Source of the DNA: Elusimicrobiota bacterium
Lineage (GTDB): Bacteria > Elusimicrobiota > Elusimicrobia > UBA1565 > UBA9628
Length of the DNA stretch: 37,224 nt
NCBI GenBank assembly: GCA_026388095.1
Contig: JAPLKL010000037.1
Span: 1-37,224, forward strand
Direction: 5' to 3'
Shown: piece after piece, positions 15,391-22,595 of the stretch
How the letters are laid out: the number at the start of each line of letters is the position of its first letter
Position numbering within the stretch: the first letter of the stretch is position 1
Notes under the pieces: generated by a model
Seen by the model: only the letters and a program-made list of their open reading frames with translations
Database searches by the model: none
Told to the model about the DNA's origin: nothing
Translations under genes and position numbers: made by a program

Positions 15391-15399
15391 TGGTAGAAT
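15391..15399 (+). promoter_or_regulatory. Extended -10 element, leaderless start of the AsmA-like gene
   Basis: TG-G-TAGAAT with the hexamer at 15394-15399, then six bases and the ATG at 15406. Same hexamer and same spacing as at 717-732. No -35 match at 16-18 nt and no Shine-Dalgarno. Confidence 0.55.
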
Positions 15400-15405
15400 C
15401 CCTTC

Positions 15406-17037
15406 ATGCCCCAGGGAATGCCTACCATCTATAAGATCCTCGCCGCCGTCGTGATCGCCGCCTTGGCCGGCGTCGCGGCGCTGACCATCGCGCTCAAGAT
15501 CTGGCTGCCCCCGCAGAAAGTCCAGCAGCTCATCGTCGAGCAGGCCGGCAAGTACCTCCACCGCGAGGTCAGGCTCAAGTCCGTGGAACTCGGGGTGATC
15601 AAAGGCTTGGTCGTGGAGGGCCTGGAGGTCTCGGAGAAGCCGGATTTCAAGGCCGGGGTCTTCGCGGGCGTGGAGACCTTCCGCTTCCGCATCCGGCTGC
15701 TGCCGCTGCTGCGCAAGACCGTGGTCATCGATGAGATCACCGTGGCGGGCCCGAGTCTGGCCGTGGTCCAGCTCAAGCCCGGCGTCTTCAACTTCTCGGA
15801 CCTCCTGGCGGCTCCGGCCAAGGCTCCCGAAGCCAAGCCCACGATCGCGTCGGCCGGGCTATCCTTGCCCTTCGCCCTGCAGGCGTCGGTCGTCGCGCTC
15901 AAGGACGGGCGCATCACCTATCAGGACAAGGTCACAGGCGCGCAGTGGCGCGTCGGCAAGCTCCAGGGCGTCATCAAGGACCTGAGCCTGGCCAAGCCTT
16001 TCGGCGTCGAGGCGGGGCTGCAGGCCGAGCAGGTCGCGCCGGGCAGCCTCAAGGCCAAGCTGGACTTCGACGGCCAGGTGGACCTCTCCTGGTTGTCCTC
16101 GGGCAAGCTCTCCCTCGACATCAAGAAGCTCTCCGCGGACCTCTCCGGCCTGGCCCTGTCTTTGGCCGGCCCCGTGCACCTGGACGGAGAGACCCTCAAA
16201 GCCGAGGACCTCAAGGGCAGGCTCGGCAGCGGCAAGCTCTCGATCAAAGCCGTCATCCGGGACTTCAACAAAGCGCCGGACGCCCAGCTGGAAGCCAGCC
16301 TGAGCGAACTCGATGCGGCCAAGCTCCTCGAGGTCAAAGACCTCATGGCCGGGCCGCAGCCGGCGGCGGGCAAGGGCGCGCCGGCCCCGGTCGCCAAGAC
16401 GGTTGCCAAGCCGGCCAAGCCCGCCGCGGCCGCCCCCGTCTCCGCGGGTCCGCCCATGAAGACCAGCGGCAAGGTCGCGGTGGACAAGATCCTCTACCGC
16501 ACCTTCAAGGCCGAGAAGCTGCTCATGACCTGGGACCTCAAGGGCATCACCCCGGACCTGCGCGGGCTTTCCGGCGCCGCCAAGCTCAGCGTGGGCGGCG
16601 GCACCTTCCAATCCGAGGAGGGGGCCGGCGGGCGCTCCAATCTCATGAAGGCCCTGCTCATCCCCCTGACCGTGCTCAAGCAGATCGGACGCCTGGGCTC
16701 GGCCCTGCGCCTGCTGCCCTCCTTCGACCAGCTCGCTTTCTCCGAGATCAAGGGCGACTACCTCTTCGAACGCGGGCTCATGACCATCAAGGAATTCCAC
16801 ATGACCAGCGCGGCGGCCAAGGTCACGGCGGGCGGCACCATCGACCTGCCCGCGCAGAAGCTCAACCTCCAGGTCACGATAGCCCTGGCCAACGTGGCGC
16901 CCATCGGCGTGGACGTGGGGGGGACCTTCGACGAGCCCAAGCCCAAGCTGCGCCTGACCAAAGCCCTGGCCGAGCCGGTCCAGAAGCTCGCCCAGCCCGC
17001 CCTGAACCTCTTGAAGGGCCTGTTCAGGAAGAGATAG
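15406..17037 (+). CDS. AsmA-like envelope protein
   Basis: A 543-residue protein with one N-terminal membrane anchor (about 7-30, IYKILAAVVIAALAGVAALTIALKIWL) and a long exported beta-rich domain. It shows AsmA-family hallmarks: an N-terminal YLHREVRLKSVELGVIKGLVVEGLEVSE region, then FRIRLLPLLRKTVVIDEITVAGPSL, a low-complexity Ala/Pro/Lys linker around 320-350, and a C-terminal AsmA_2-like section (GDYLFERGLMTIKEFHM, AKVTAGGTIDLPAQKLNLQVTI) at about 445-500. Proteins of this repeating-beta-groove class act in outer-membrane homeostasis and inter-membrane lipid transport. That fits a didermic cell; the specific role here is inferred. Confidence 0.85.
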   Translation: MPQGMPTIYKILAAVVIAALAGVAALTIALKIWLPPQKVQQLIVEQAGKYLHREVRLKSVELGVIKGLVVEGLEVSEKPDFKAGVFAGVETFRFRIRLLPLLRKTVVIDEITVAGPSLAVVQLKPGVFNFSDLLAAPAKAPEAKPTIASAGLSLPFALQASVVALKDGRITYQDKVTGAQWRVGKLQGVIKDLSLAKPFGVEAGLQAEQVAPGSLKAKLDFDGQVDLSWLSSGKLSLDIKKLSADLSGLALSLAGPVHLDGETLKAEDLKGRLGSGKLSIKAVIRDFNKAPDAQLEASLSELDAAKLLEVKDLMAGPQPAAGKGAPAPVAKTVAKPAKPAAAAPVSAGPPMKTSGKVAVDKILYRTFKAEKLLMTWDLKGITPDLRGLSGAAKLSVGGGTFQSEEGAGGRSNLMKALLIPLTVLKQIGRLGSALRLLPSFDQLAFSEIKGDYLFERGLMTIKEFHMTSAAAKVTAGGTIDLPAQKLNLQVTIALANVAPIGVDVGGTFDEPKPKLRLTKALAEPVQKLAQPALNLLKGLFRKR

Positions 17038-17054
17038 GCGGGCGGCGGATCCTC

Positions 17055-17774
17055 ATGAACATCTCATACCGCTTCCGGCTCCAGGGCGGGGCGGAGATCC
17101 GCTTCGCGCTGAGGCTCGACCCCGAGACCTTGGGACTCATCCCCGCCGAAGACGGGCCGCCGCCGGAGTGGACCCGCCTGGGCAACCGGCAATGTCCGCA
17201 CTGCCCGCTCTCGGAGGACCGGCACCCCTATTGCCCCATCGCGCGCAACCTCGCGGGGGTCATCCGGGAGTTCGCGCCGCGCATCTCCTTCGAGGAGGCG
17301 GACATCTCGATCGCGACCGACGCCCGCCAATTCCGGCGCCGCGCGCCGCTGGATAACGGGATCAGCGGCCTCATCGGCATCGTGATGGTCACCAGCGGCT
17401 GTCCCCACCTGGACAAACTCCGGCCCATGGTCTACTCCCACCTACCCTTCGCCTCGACCAGCGAGACCTCCTATCGGGCCATCTCCATGTACCTGCTGGC
17501 CCAGTATCTGCGCCGCCAGAGGGGGCTGGAGCCCGACTGGAGCCTGGCCGGCTTGGTGCGCATCTACGAAGCGGTCAGCCTGGTGAACAGGCATTTCGTG
17601 GAGAGGCTCAGGACCATCAAGATGCTGGACGCTTCGCTCAACGCCATCGTCAAGCTCGACTGCTTCGCCACCCTGACCGCCGGCATCATCACCGCGCAGA
17701 GCCTGGCGGGCGTGGAGCGCCTTTTCCAGGGCTATCTCGGCGGCCCTGAGACAGACCCCGTCCGCCGGCCGTAG
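17055..17774 (+). CDS. Cysteine-containing protein of unknown function
   Basis: A 239-residue soluble protein starting at ATG 17055, 17 nt after the AsmA-like gene and probably cotranscribed with it. The N-terminal 40 residues look like a beta-hairpin domain (YRFRLQGGAEIRFALRLDPETL), followed by a conserved-looking Cys cluster (CPHCPLSEDRHPYCPIA, about 57-73) and GCPHLDKLRPMVYSHLPFA near 115-133. The C-terminal half is helical. It resembles the small family named DUF6901, from memory and uncertain. Metal or cofactor binding by the cysteines is possible. The TAG stop (17772-17774) is also the first three bases of the inverted-repeat element that follows, so the natural C-terminus may have been replaced. 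Confidence 0.75.
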   Translation: MNISYRFRLQGGAEIRFALRLDPETLGLIPAEDGPPPEWTRLGNRQCPHCPLSEDRHPYCPIARNLAGVIREFAPRISFEEADISIATDARQFRRRAPLDNGISGLIGIVMVTSGCPHLDKLRPMVYSHLPFASTSETSYRAISMYLLAQYLRRQRGLEPDWSLAGLVRIYEAVSLVNRHFVERLRTIKMLDASLNAIVKLDCFATLTAGIITAQSLAGVERLFQGYLGGPETDPVRRP

Positions 17775-18009
17775 CAGGCTGCTGATAAACCCTCCAGCGG
17801 AAAGGACTGTGTCCGTCCGGACACAGGCCTTTCGGTAGCGGGCAACAGTCCGTCCCCGAACTGGCGCGCCGAAGGCTCGCCAGTCGCGCCGAAGGCGCCA
17901 TCCTTCGTGCAACCTATCGGATGGGTTCTGCCGCCCCGCTTCGCGGGTCGGTGCGCCCGGCAGACGGCCGCCGGGCGCTCGCAGAACGGACTTCATCAGC
18001 AGCCTGCTA
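17772..18009. repeat. 238-bp hairpin-rich element with 15-bp terminal inverted repeats (MITE/REP-like)
   Basis: The ends are perfect inverted repeats: TAGCAGGCTGCTGAT (17772-17786) and its complement at 17995-18009. Inside is a chain of hairpins: 17800-17833 (GAAAGG-a-CTGTGTCC, loop GTCC, complement with one mismatch); 17860-17884 (7-bp stem ACTGGCG/CGCCAGT); 17886-17898 (GCGCC-GAA-GGCGC); and a branched unit closed by GTTCTGC/GCAGAAC (17925-17931/17981-17987) enclosing CCCGC-TTC-GCGGG (17935-17947) and a 9-bp stem GCGCCCGGC/GCCGGGCGC (17953-17978). There is no reading frame and no transposase. It could be a non-autonomous mobile element, a REP-type cluster, or a structured RNA/terminator for the upstream genes. 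Confidence 0.8.
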
Positions 18010-18050
18010 GCCCCCCGGCCCCGCGAGTTGGCTTCCGCTGGATTTATTTG

Positions 18051-18074
18051 TTACCATATAATTAGGTAGCTAAG
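18051..18074 (+). promoter_or_regulatory. Promoter and likely MarR operator of the efflux operon
   Basis: A -10 TATAAT at 18057-18062 lies inside an AT-rich patch with two inverted repeats: TACC-N9-GGTA spanning the -10, and TTAG-GTAG-CTAA just downstream. A weak -35 (TTCCGC) sits 18 nt upstream. Palindromes over the -10 of a marR-headed operon are the usual site of autorepression; that is inference from family habit. No Shine-Dalgarno precedes the ATG at 18078. Confidence 0.5.
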
Positions 18075-18077
18075 TAA

Positions 18078-18596
18078 ATGCATTCCAGCTTCATCCTCAA
18101 GAACATATCGCGGCGGGACATCCTGGAGTCCTTGGCGCGGCGCTATCCCGAGTGCGACCGGAGCGCCCAGGAGGTCTTCCTGGCGCTGCTGAGCGTGGCC
18201 GGCGCGGTCATGGAGTCCATCGAGTCCCATCTCTGGGAGCATAAGACCTCGCAGGGCCGCCTTCGGATACTCCTGGAGCTGGATCAGGCGGCGGGCCATG
18301 CCCTGGCCGCCGGGGAGTTGGCCCAGAACCTCGGGATCACGCCGGCTACCGTCACGGGCCTTCTGGACGGGCTGGAGCGTTCGGGCCAAGTCCGCCGGGA
18401 GCGGCGGCGCGAGGACCGGCGCGGCGTCACCGCCCGGATGACCCCGCGCGGCGCGAAGTTCCTGGCCGAGGTGATGCCGGAGCGCTTCCGCCGCAACGCC
18501 CGGCTCATGGCGGGGCTCTCGCGCTCGGACAGGCGCGAGCTGGTCCGGCTCCTGGAGACCGTCTCGCGGGGGCTGGAGGGGACCTCCCGGCCATGA
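18078..18596 (+). CDS. MarR-family transcriptional regulator
   Basis: A 172-residue winged-helix regulator. After an N-terminal helical dimerisation part (1-60), the DNA-binding region follows (about 75-125): LAAGELAQNLGITPATVTGLLDGLERSGQVRRERRREDRRGVTARMT, the classic MarR recognition helix and basic wing with the DRR motif. The C-terminal helices (130-165) complete the dimer. It heads the operon and its stop overlaps the tolC-like start as ATGA, so it is almost surely the local repressor of the pump, relieved by an efflux substrate. The N-terminus is somewhat longer than the usual 140-150 residues. Confidence 0.92.
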   Translation: MHSSFILKNISRRDILESLARRYPECDRSAQEVFLALLSVAGAVMESIESHLWEHKTSQGRLRILLELDQAAGHALAAGELAQNLGITPATVTGLLDGLERSGQVRRERRREDRRGVTARMTPRGAKFLAEVMPERFRRNARLMAGLSRSDRRELVRLLETVSRGLEGTSRP

Positions 18597-19921
18597 GGCC
18601 CCGCTCGCTGCTCCGGGCCGCGGCCTGCCTTCTGCTGCCCGCGGCCCTCTGGGCCGCGCCGCCGGCTGCGATGCCTCCGCTCGACCTGAGCCTGCAGGAG
18701 TGCGTGGCGCTGGCCGTGCAGAACAACCTGTCCGTGCGCCTGGCCAAGGCCGGCACCGCGGCCGCGCGGGGCCGGGTCCTGCAGTCCTCCGCCGCGCTCC
18801 TCCCGCGCCTGACCGGGTCCATGAGCGAAGTGCGCACCTACAAGGAAAACCTGGCGGCCATGGGCTTCAGCGGAGGAGGCTTCCCCGAGCTCATAGGGCC
18901 TTTCAACACCTTTGACGCGCGCATCCGAGCCGTGGCCGAGGTCTTCGATCTGCCTTCCATCCTGCGCCTGAAGTCCTCGGGCGCCGACGACCGCGCCGCG
19001 GCGCTGGAGGAGCGCCTCGCCGTAGAGCAGGTGGCCGCGGCCGCGGCCCTGGCCTACGTGGAGCTCTTCCGCGCCCGGCAGGCCATCGCCTCGGCGGAGG
19101 CGGACGTGGGACTGTCCCTGAGCCTGCGCCAGCTCGCGGAGGACAAGAAGCACGCGGGCACCGCGGCCGGCATCGACGTGGCGCGGGCCAAGACCCGCGA
19201 GGCGGAGGAGAAGCTGGCCCTGCTCGAGGCCCGCAACGTGGCCCAAGAGGCCGAGGTCCGGCTGCTGCGCGTCGTGTGCCTCCCCTTGGACCGGAGCGTG
19301 GTTCTCAAGGACGCGCCGAGCTTCGCGCCGTCCGAGCCGCTGCAGACCGAAGCGGCGCTCCAGGCCGCGCGCGCGGATCGCTGGGAGCTGCGCATCGCCG
19401 AAGAGCGTTTCTCTTCGGCCCGGTCGCAGTGGCGGGCCGAGCAGTCCCAGCGGCTGCCCTCCGTCGTCTTGACCGGCGACGTGGGCTTGAGCGGCCCGGA
19501 CCCGGACTATCGGGCCCGGACCACGGGCAGCGCGGGCGCGGCCCTGCAGCTGCCGATCTTCGCCGGAGGCGCCATCACGGGGCGCGTGCGCGAGGCGGAC
19601 AGCCGCAAGGCCGCGGCCGAAGCGCGCCTAGACTCCCTGCGGGCCCAGGTCGATGAGGACGTGCGCCTGGCCATCATCGACCTCGGCGCCGCGGTCGAGC
19701 GCGTGGACACCGCTTCCGAAGTGGCGCGCCTCGCCGAAGACGAGCTGGCCATGGCCCGGGACCGCTTCGCGGCCGGCGTGGCGGACAACGTGGAGCTCCT
19801 CAACTCCCAGACCGCGTTGACCCACGCGCGCGACGTCCGGGTCTCGTCCCTGGCCCGCTACCAGGCGGCCCGCATCAGCCTGGCCTTGGCTTTGGGCCGG
19901 ATGAAGGATTTCGCTTTCTAA
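18593..19921 (+). CDS. TolC-family outer-membrane efflux protein
   Basis: A 442-residue OEP/TolC-type channel protein. A signal peptide (MRPRSLLRAAACLLLPAALWAA) precedes the family opening LSLQECVALAVQNNLSVRLAKAGTAAARGRV. Two long helical-hairpin repeats follow: QVAAAAALAYVELFRARQAI (about 145) with its mate EEKLALLEARNVAQEAEV, and RLDSLRAQVDEDVRLAIIDL (about 345) with LAEDELAMARDRFAAGVADNVELLNSQTAL (about 385). Length is typical. It starts within the marR stop (ATGA) and ends directly before emrA, so it is the outer-membrane part of the tripartite pump encoded here. Confidence 0.94.
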   Translation: MRPRSLLRAAACLLLPAALWAAPPAAMPPLDLSLQECVALAVQNNLSVRLAKAGTAAARGRVLQSSAALLPRLTGSMSEVRTYKENLAAMGFSGGGFPELIGPFNTFDARIRAVAEVFDLPSILRLKSSGADDRAAALEERLAVEQVAAAAALAYVELFRARQAIASAEADVGLSLSLRQLAEDKKHAGTAAGIDVARAKTREAEEKLALLEARNVAQEAEVRLLRVVCLPLDRSVVLKDAPSFAPSEPLQTEAALQAARADRWELRIAEERFSSARSQWRAEQSQRLPSVVLTGDVGLSGPDPDYRARTTGSAGAALQLPIFAGGAITGRVREADSRKAAAEARLDSLRAQVDEDVRLAIIDLGAAVERVDTASEVARLAEDELAMARDRFAAGVADNVELLNSQTALTHARDVRVSSLARYQAARISLALALGRMKDFAF

Positions 19922-19933
19922 ATGGGGGAAGTC

Positions 19934-20887
19934 ATGGATTCCGCTAAAGACGCAGCAGCGCCTGGCCATGAGGGGCCGGTCCACGCCGCGGCGGGGCATC
20001 CGCCGGCAGGCCACGTGACCCACCCGCACCGGCCGCGCACTCGGCACCGCATAGCCCTGGCCGTCGCCATCCTGGCCGGGATCGCGGGCGGGGCGTTCGG
20101 CCTGCGCTACTACCTTTGGTCGCTCAACCACGAGGACACGGACGACGCCTTCATCGACACCCACGTGGTCATGATCTCGCCCAAGATCGAAGGGCAGGCG
20201 CTCAAGGTCTACGTGGACGACAACCAGCGGGTCAAGCAGGGCGACCCGCTGGTGGACATCGACCCGGCCGACTATCAGGTCAAGCTCGGGCAGGCGCGCG
20301 CCGCGGTGGGCGCGGCCGAGGCCGAGGCGCGCAAGGCGGCGGGCGACGCGGCCAGCGCCAAGGAGCTCTTCGCCAAGGACCGCGTCTCCCGGCAGTCCTA
20401 CGACCACGCGGCGGCGGAGGCCGAGGCGGCCAAGGCCCAGGCCGAGCTGGCGCGCAAGAAGCTCGACGCGGCCCGGCTCGACCTTTCCTACGCCCGCATC
20501 GTTTCCCCGAGCGCGGGCAAGGTGACCCGCAAGTCGGTGGAGATCCGCTCCTACGTCCGGGTCGGCCAGCCGCTGATGGCCATCGTCCCCGATCAGGTCT
20601 GGGTGACGGCCAACTTCAAGGAGACCCAGCTCACCCGGATGCGGCCGGGCCAGAAGGCCGTCATCCGCGTCGACGCCTATCCCGGCCGGACCTTCCCGGG
20701 GCACGTGGACAGCATCCAGGCCGGGACCGGGGCGCGCTTCAGCCTGCTGCCCGCGGAGAACGCCACGGGCAACTACGTCAAGGTGGTCCAGCGCGTCCCC
20801 GTCAAGATCGCGTTCGACGATCCTTCCGAAGCCCTGCCGGCCCTGTCCCCCGGCATGTCCGTCGTGCCCGCCGTCGACCTCCGCTAG
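19934..20887 (+). CDS. emrA: HlyD/EmrA-type membrane fusion protein
   Basis: A 317-residue periplasmic adaptor. The N-terminal cytosolic tail is His/Pro-rich, followed by one membrane helix (about 40-57), then the EmrA signature NHEDTDDAFIDTHVVMISPKIEG, the biotinyl-lipoyl-like halves (VYVDDNQRVKQGDPLVDID, and IVSPSAGKVTRKSVEI near 190) around an Ala/Glu-rich coiled-coil hairpin (110-180), and a beta-barrel domain with FKETQLTRMRPGQKAVIRVDAYPG. ATG 19922 is also possible, but GGGGGA lies well placed before ATG 19934. The gene lies between tolC-like and emrB-like genes, bridging the inner-membrane transporter to the outer channel. Confidence 0.94.
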   Translation: MDSAKDAAAPGHEGPVHAAAGHPPAGHVTHPHRPRTRHRIALAVAILAGIAGGAFGLRYYLWSLNHEDTDDAFIDTHVVMISPKIEGQALKVYVDDNQRVKQGDPLVDIDPADYQVKLGQARAAVGAAEAEARKAAGDAASAKELFAKDRVSRQSYDHAAAEAEAAKAQAELARKKLDAARLDLSYARIVSPSAGKVTRKSVEIRSYVRVGQPLMAIVPDQVWVTANFKETQLTRMRPGQKAVIRVDAYPGRTFPGHVDSIQAGTGARFSLLPAENATGNYVKVVQRVPVKIAFDDPSEALPALSPGMSVVPAVDLR

Positions 20888-20897
20888 AGCACCGGCC

Positions 20898-22502
20898 ATG
20901 GCGCAGGCACCGGCGGCGGAGTGGCGTCCCAGCCATAATCCCTGGCTGGTCACGATCTCGGTCTTGCTGGCCACCTTCATGGAGGTCCTGGACACCTCCA
21001 TCGCCAACGTGGCCTTGCCCCACATCGCGGGCAACCTCTCCGCCACGATCGACGAGTCCTCCTGGGTCCTGACCAGCTATCTGGTCTCCAACGCCATCAT
21101 CCTCGTCGCCGCGGGCTGGATGAGCAGCATCTTCGGCCGCAAGCGCTACCTGGCCTTCTCCGTGATCCTCTTCACGCTCGCCTCCGCGCTCTGCGGCATG
21201 GCCCAGACCTTGCCGCAGCTCGTGGTGGCGCGCATCCTGCAGGGCCTCGGCGGCGGGGGCCTGCAGCCCCTGGCCCAGGCGGTCCTGCTGGAGAGCTTCC
21301 CGGCCGAGGAGCGCGGCAAGGCCATGGCGGCCTACGGCATGGGCATCGTGGTGGCACCGATCATCGGGCCCACCTTGGGCGGCTGGATCACGGATGCCTA
21401 CTCCTGGCGCTGGCTCTTCTACATCAACATCCCCATCGGCATGCTGGGCCTGTTCATGCAGCAGATGTTCCTGGAGGAACCGCCCTACTTGAAGCGCGTG
21501 GCGGGCTCGCGCATCGATTACGTGGGGTTCGGCTTCATGGCGCTGGGCGTGGGGCTCCTGCAGATCGTGCTGGACAAGGGCCAGGAGCTCGACTGGTTCA
21601 GCTCGCTGTGGCTCCGCTGGGGGGCGCTGGGCTCGGTGGTGTTCCTGGCCCTCTTCGTGGCCTGGGAGCTTCGCCAGAAGCATCCCGTGGCCAACCTGCG
21701 CCTGCTGACCAACCGCAACTTCGGCCTGGGGACCGCCTTCATCGCGGTGTTGGGCGCGGTCCTTTACGGCACCACGGCGCTCCTGCCCATGCTCATGCAG
21801 AGCCTGATGGGCTATCCGGCCTTGCAGTGCGGCCTGGCCATGACCCCGCGCGGCCTGGGCTCCTTCGTCTCCATGTTCGTGGTGGGACGGCTCACGAAGA
21901 AAGTGGACAACCGGATCCTGCTCATGTTCGGCTTTTCAGGCCTTGCCGCGACCATGTGGGTCTTGAGCGGCCTCAATCTCGACGTCGCCCCGCGCAACAT
22001 CTCCTGGCCTTTGGTCCTCAATGGGTTCAGCATGGGCTTCGTCTTCGTGCCCCTGACCACGCTGACCATGGCGACCTTGCGCCAGGACGAGATCTACCAG
22101 GCCACGAGCATCTACGCTCTTCTGCGCAACATCGGGGGCAGCGTGGGGATCGCATCTTTGGTGGCCATGAACCTGCGCCGGGCCCAGGTCCACCAGGTGG
22201 CCTTGGTCTCGAACCTGACGCAGACCAGTCCGATGTTCCAGGACCGCCTGGCCGGCCTCTCCGCTACCCTGGGGAACCTGGGCGTGCCCGCCTCGCTGCA
22301 GGCCGCTTACGCGATGGTCTACGGGACGGTGCTGCGGCAAGCCCTGCTGCTGTCCTTCATGGACGTGTTCCGGTTCCTGGTCTTCATCTGCTTGGTCTGC
22401 GTTCCGCTGGCCTTCGTCTTCGAGCGCGGCCGGCGCCAGGCCTCGGGCCCTGACGAATTGAGGGAAAAGGGCGCGCCGATAGCCCCGCCGAGAGTGGTCT
22501 AG
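20898..22502 (+). CDS. emrB: DHA2-family (EmrB-type) MFS multidrug exporter
   Basis: A 534-residue inner-membrane drug:H+ antiporter with about 14 membrane helices. Signatures: LLATFMEVLDTSIANVALPHIAGNLSATIDESSWVLTSYLV at the first two helices (the DHA2 motif with LDTSIANVALP), WMSSIFGRKRYL in the first cytosolic loop, RILQGLGGGGLQPLAQAVLLESFP, and GPTLGGWITDAYSWRWLFYINIPIG (motif C region). It begins 10 nt after emrA. With the preceding genes it forms a complete EmrAB-TolC system; the substrate cannot be read from sequence. It closes the operon, with a hairpin 6 nt past its stop. Confidence 0.95.
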   Translation: MAQAPAAEWRPSHNPWLVTISVLLATFMEVLDTSIANVALPHIAGNLSATIDESSWVLTSYLVSNAIILVAAGWMSSIFGRKRYLAFSVILFTLASALCGMAQTLPQLVVARILQGLGGGGLQPLAQAVLLESFPAEERGKAMAAYGMGIVVAPIIGPTLGGWITDAYSWRWLFYINIPIGMLGLFMQQMFLEEPPYLKRVAGSRIDYVGFGFMALGVGLLQIVLDKGQELDWFSSLWLRWGALGSVVFLALFVAWELRQKHPVANLRLLTNRNFGLGTAFIAVLGAVLYGTTALLPMLMQSLMGYPALQCGLAMTPRGLGSFVSMFVVGRLTKKVDNRILLMFGFSGLAATMWVLSGLNLDVAPRNISWPLVLNGFSMGFVFVPLTTLTMATLRQDEIYQATSIYALLRNIGGSVGIASLVAMNLRRAQVHQVALVSNLTQTSPMFQDRLAGLSATLGNLGVPASLQAAYAMVYGTVLRQALLLSFMDVFRFLVFICLVCVPLAFVFERGRRQASGPDELREKGAPIAPPRVV

Positions 22503-22507
22503 ACGGC

Positions 22508-22529
22508 GGCCGCCTGCTTGAAGGCGGCC
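22508..22529 (+). terminator. Hairpin after the efflux operon
   Basis: GGCCGCCT-GCTTGA-AGGCGGCC: a perfect 8-bp GC stem with a 6-nt loop, starting 6 nt after the emrB stop. No T run follows, so termination would be weak or Rho-assisted. Confidence 0.45.
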
Positions 22530-22577
22530 TGGAGCCGTCCGAAGTGGAGGGCCCGGTCGTCGGAATCCAAGGAATTA

Positions 22578-22586
22578 TGGTAGCAT
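22578..22586 (+). promoter_or_regulatory. Extended -10 element of the hybrid kinase gene
   Basis: TG-G-TAGCAT with the hexamer at 22581-22586, nine bases before the ATG at 22596. No -35 box or Shine-Dalgarno. Same class as the boxes at 717, 4260, 15391 and 36075. Confidence 0.45.
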
Positions 22587-22595
22587 GTTGCCGGA

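Noticed and set aside
15945-17054. 5' extension of the Cys-containing gene through the AsmA-like gene
   Set aside because: It is out-of-frame shadow of AsmA-like coding sequence; meaningful sequence begins at ATG 17055.
17860-17898. Start of a CRISPR-like or tandem repeat (CGCGCCGAAGGC occurs twice)
   Set aside because: Only two copies, and they are parts of adjacent hairpins of the inverted-repeat element.
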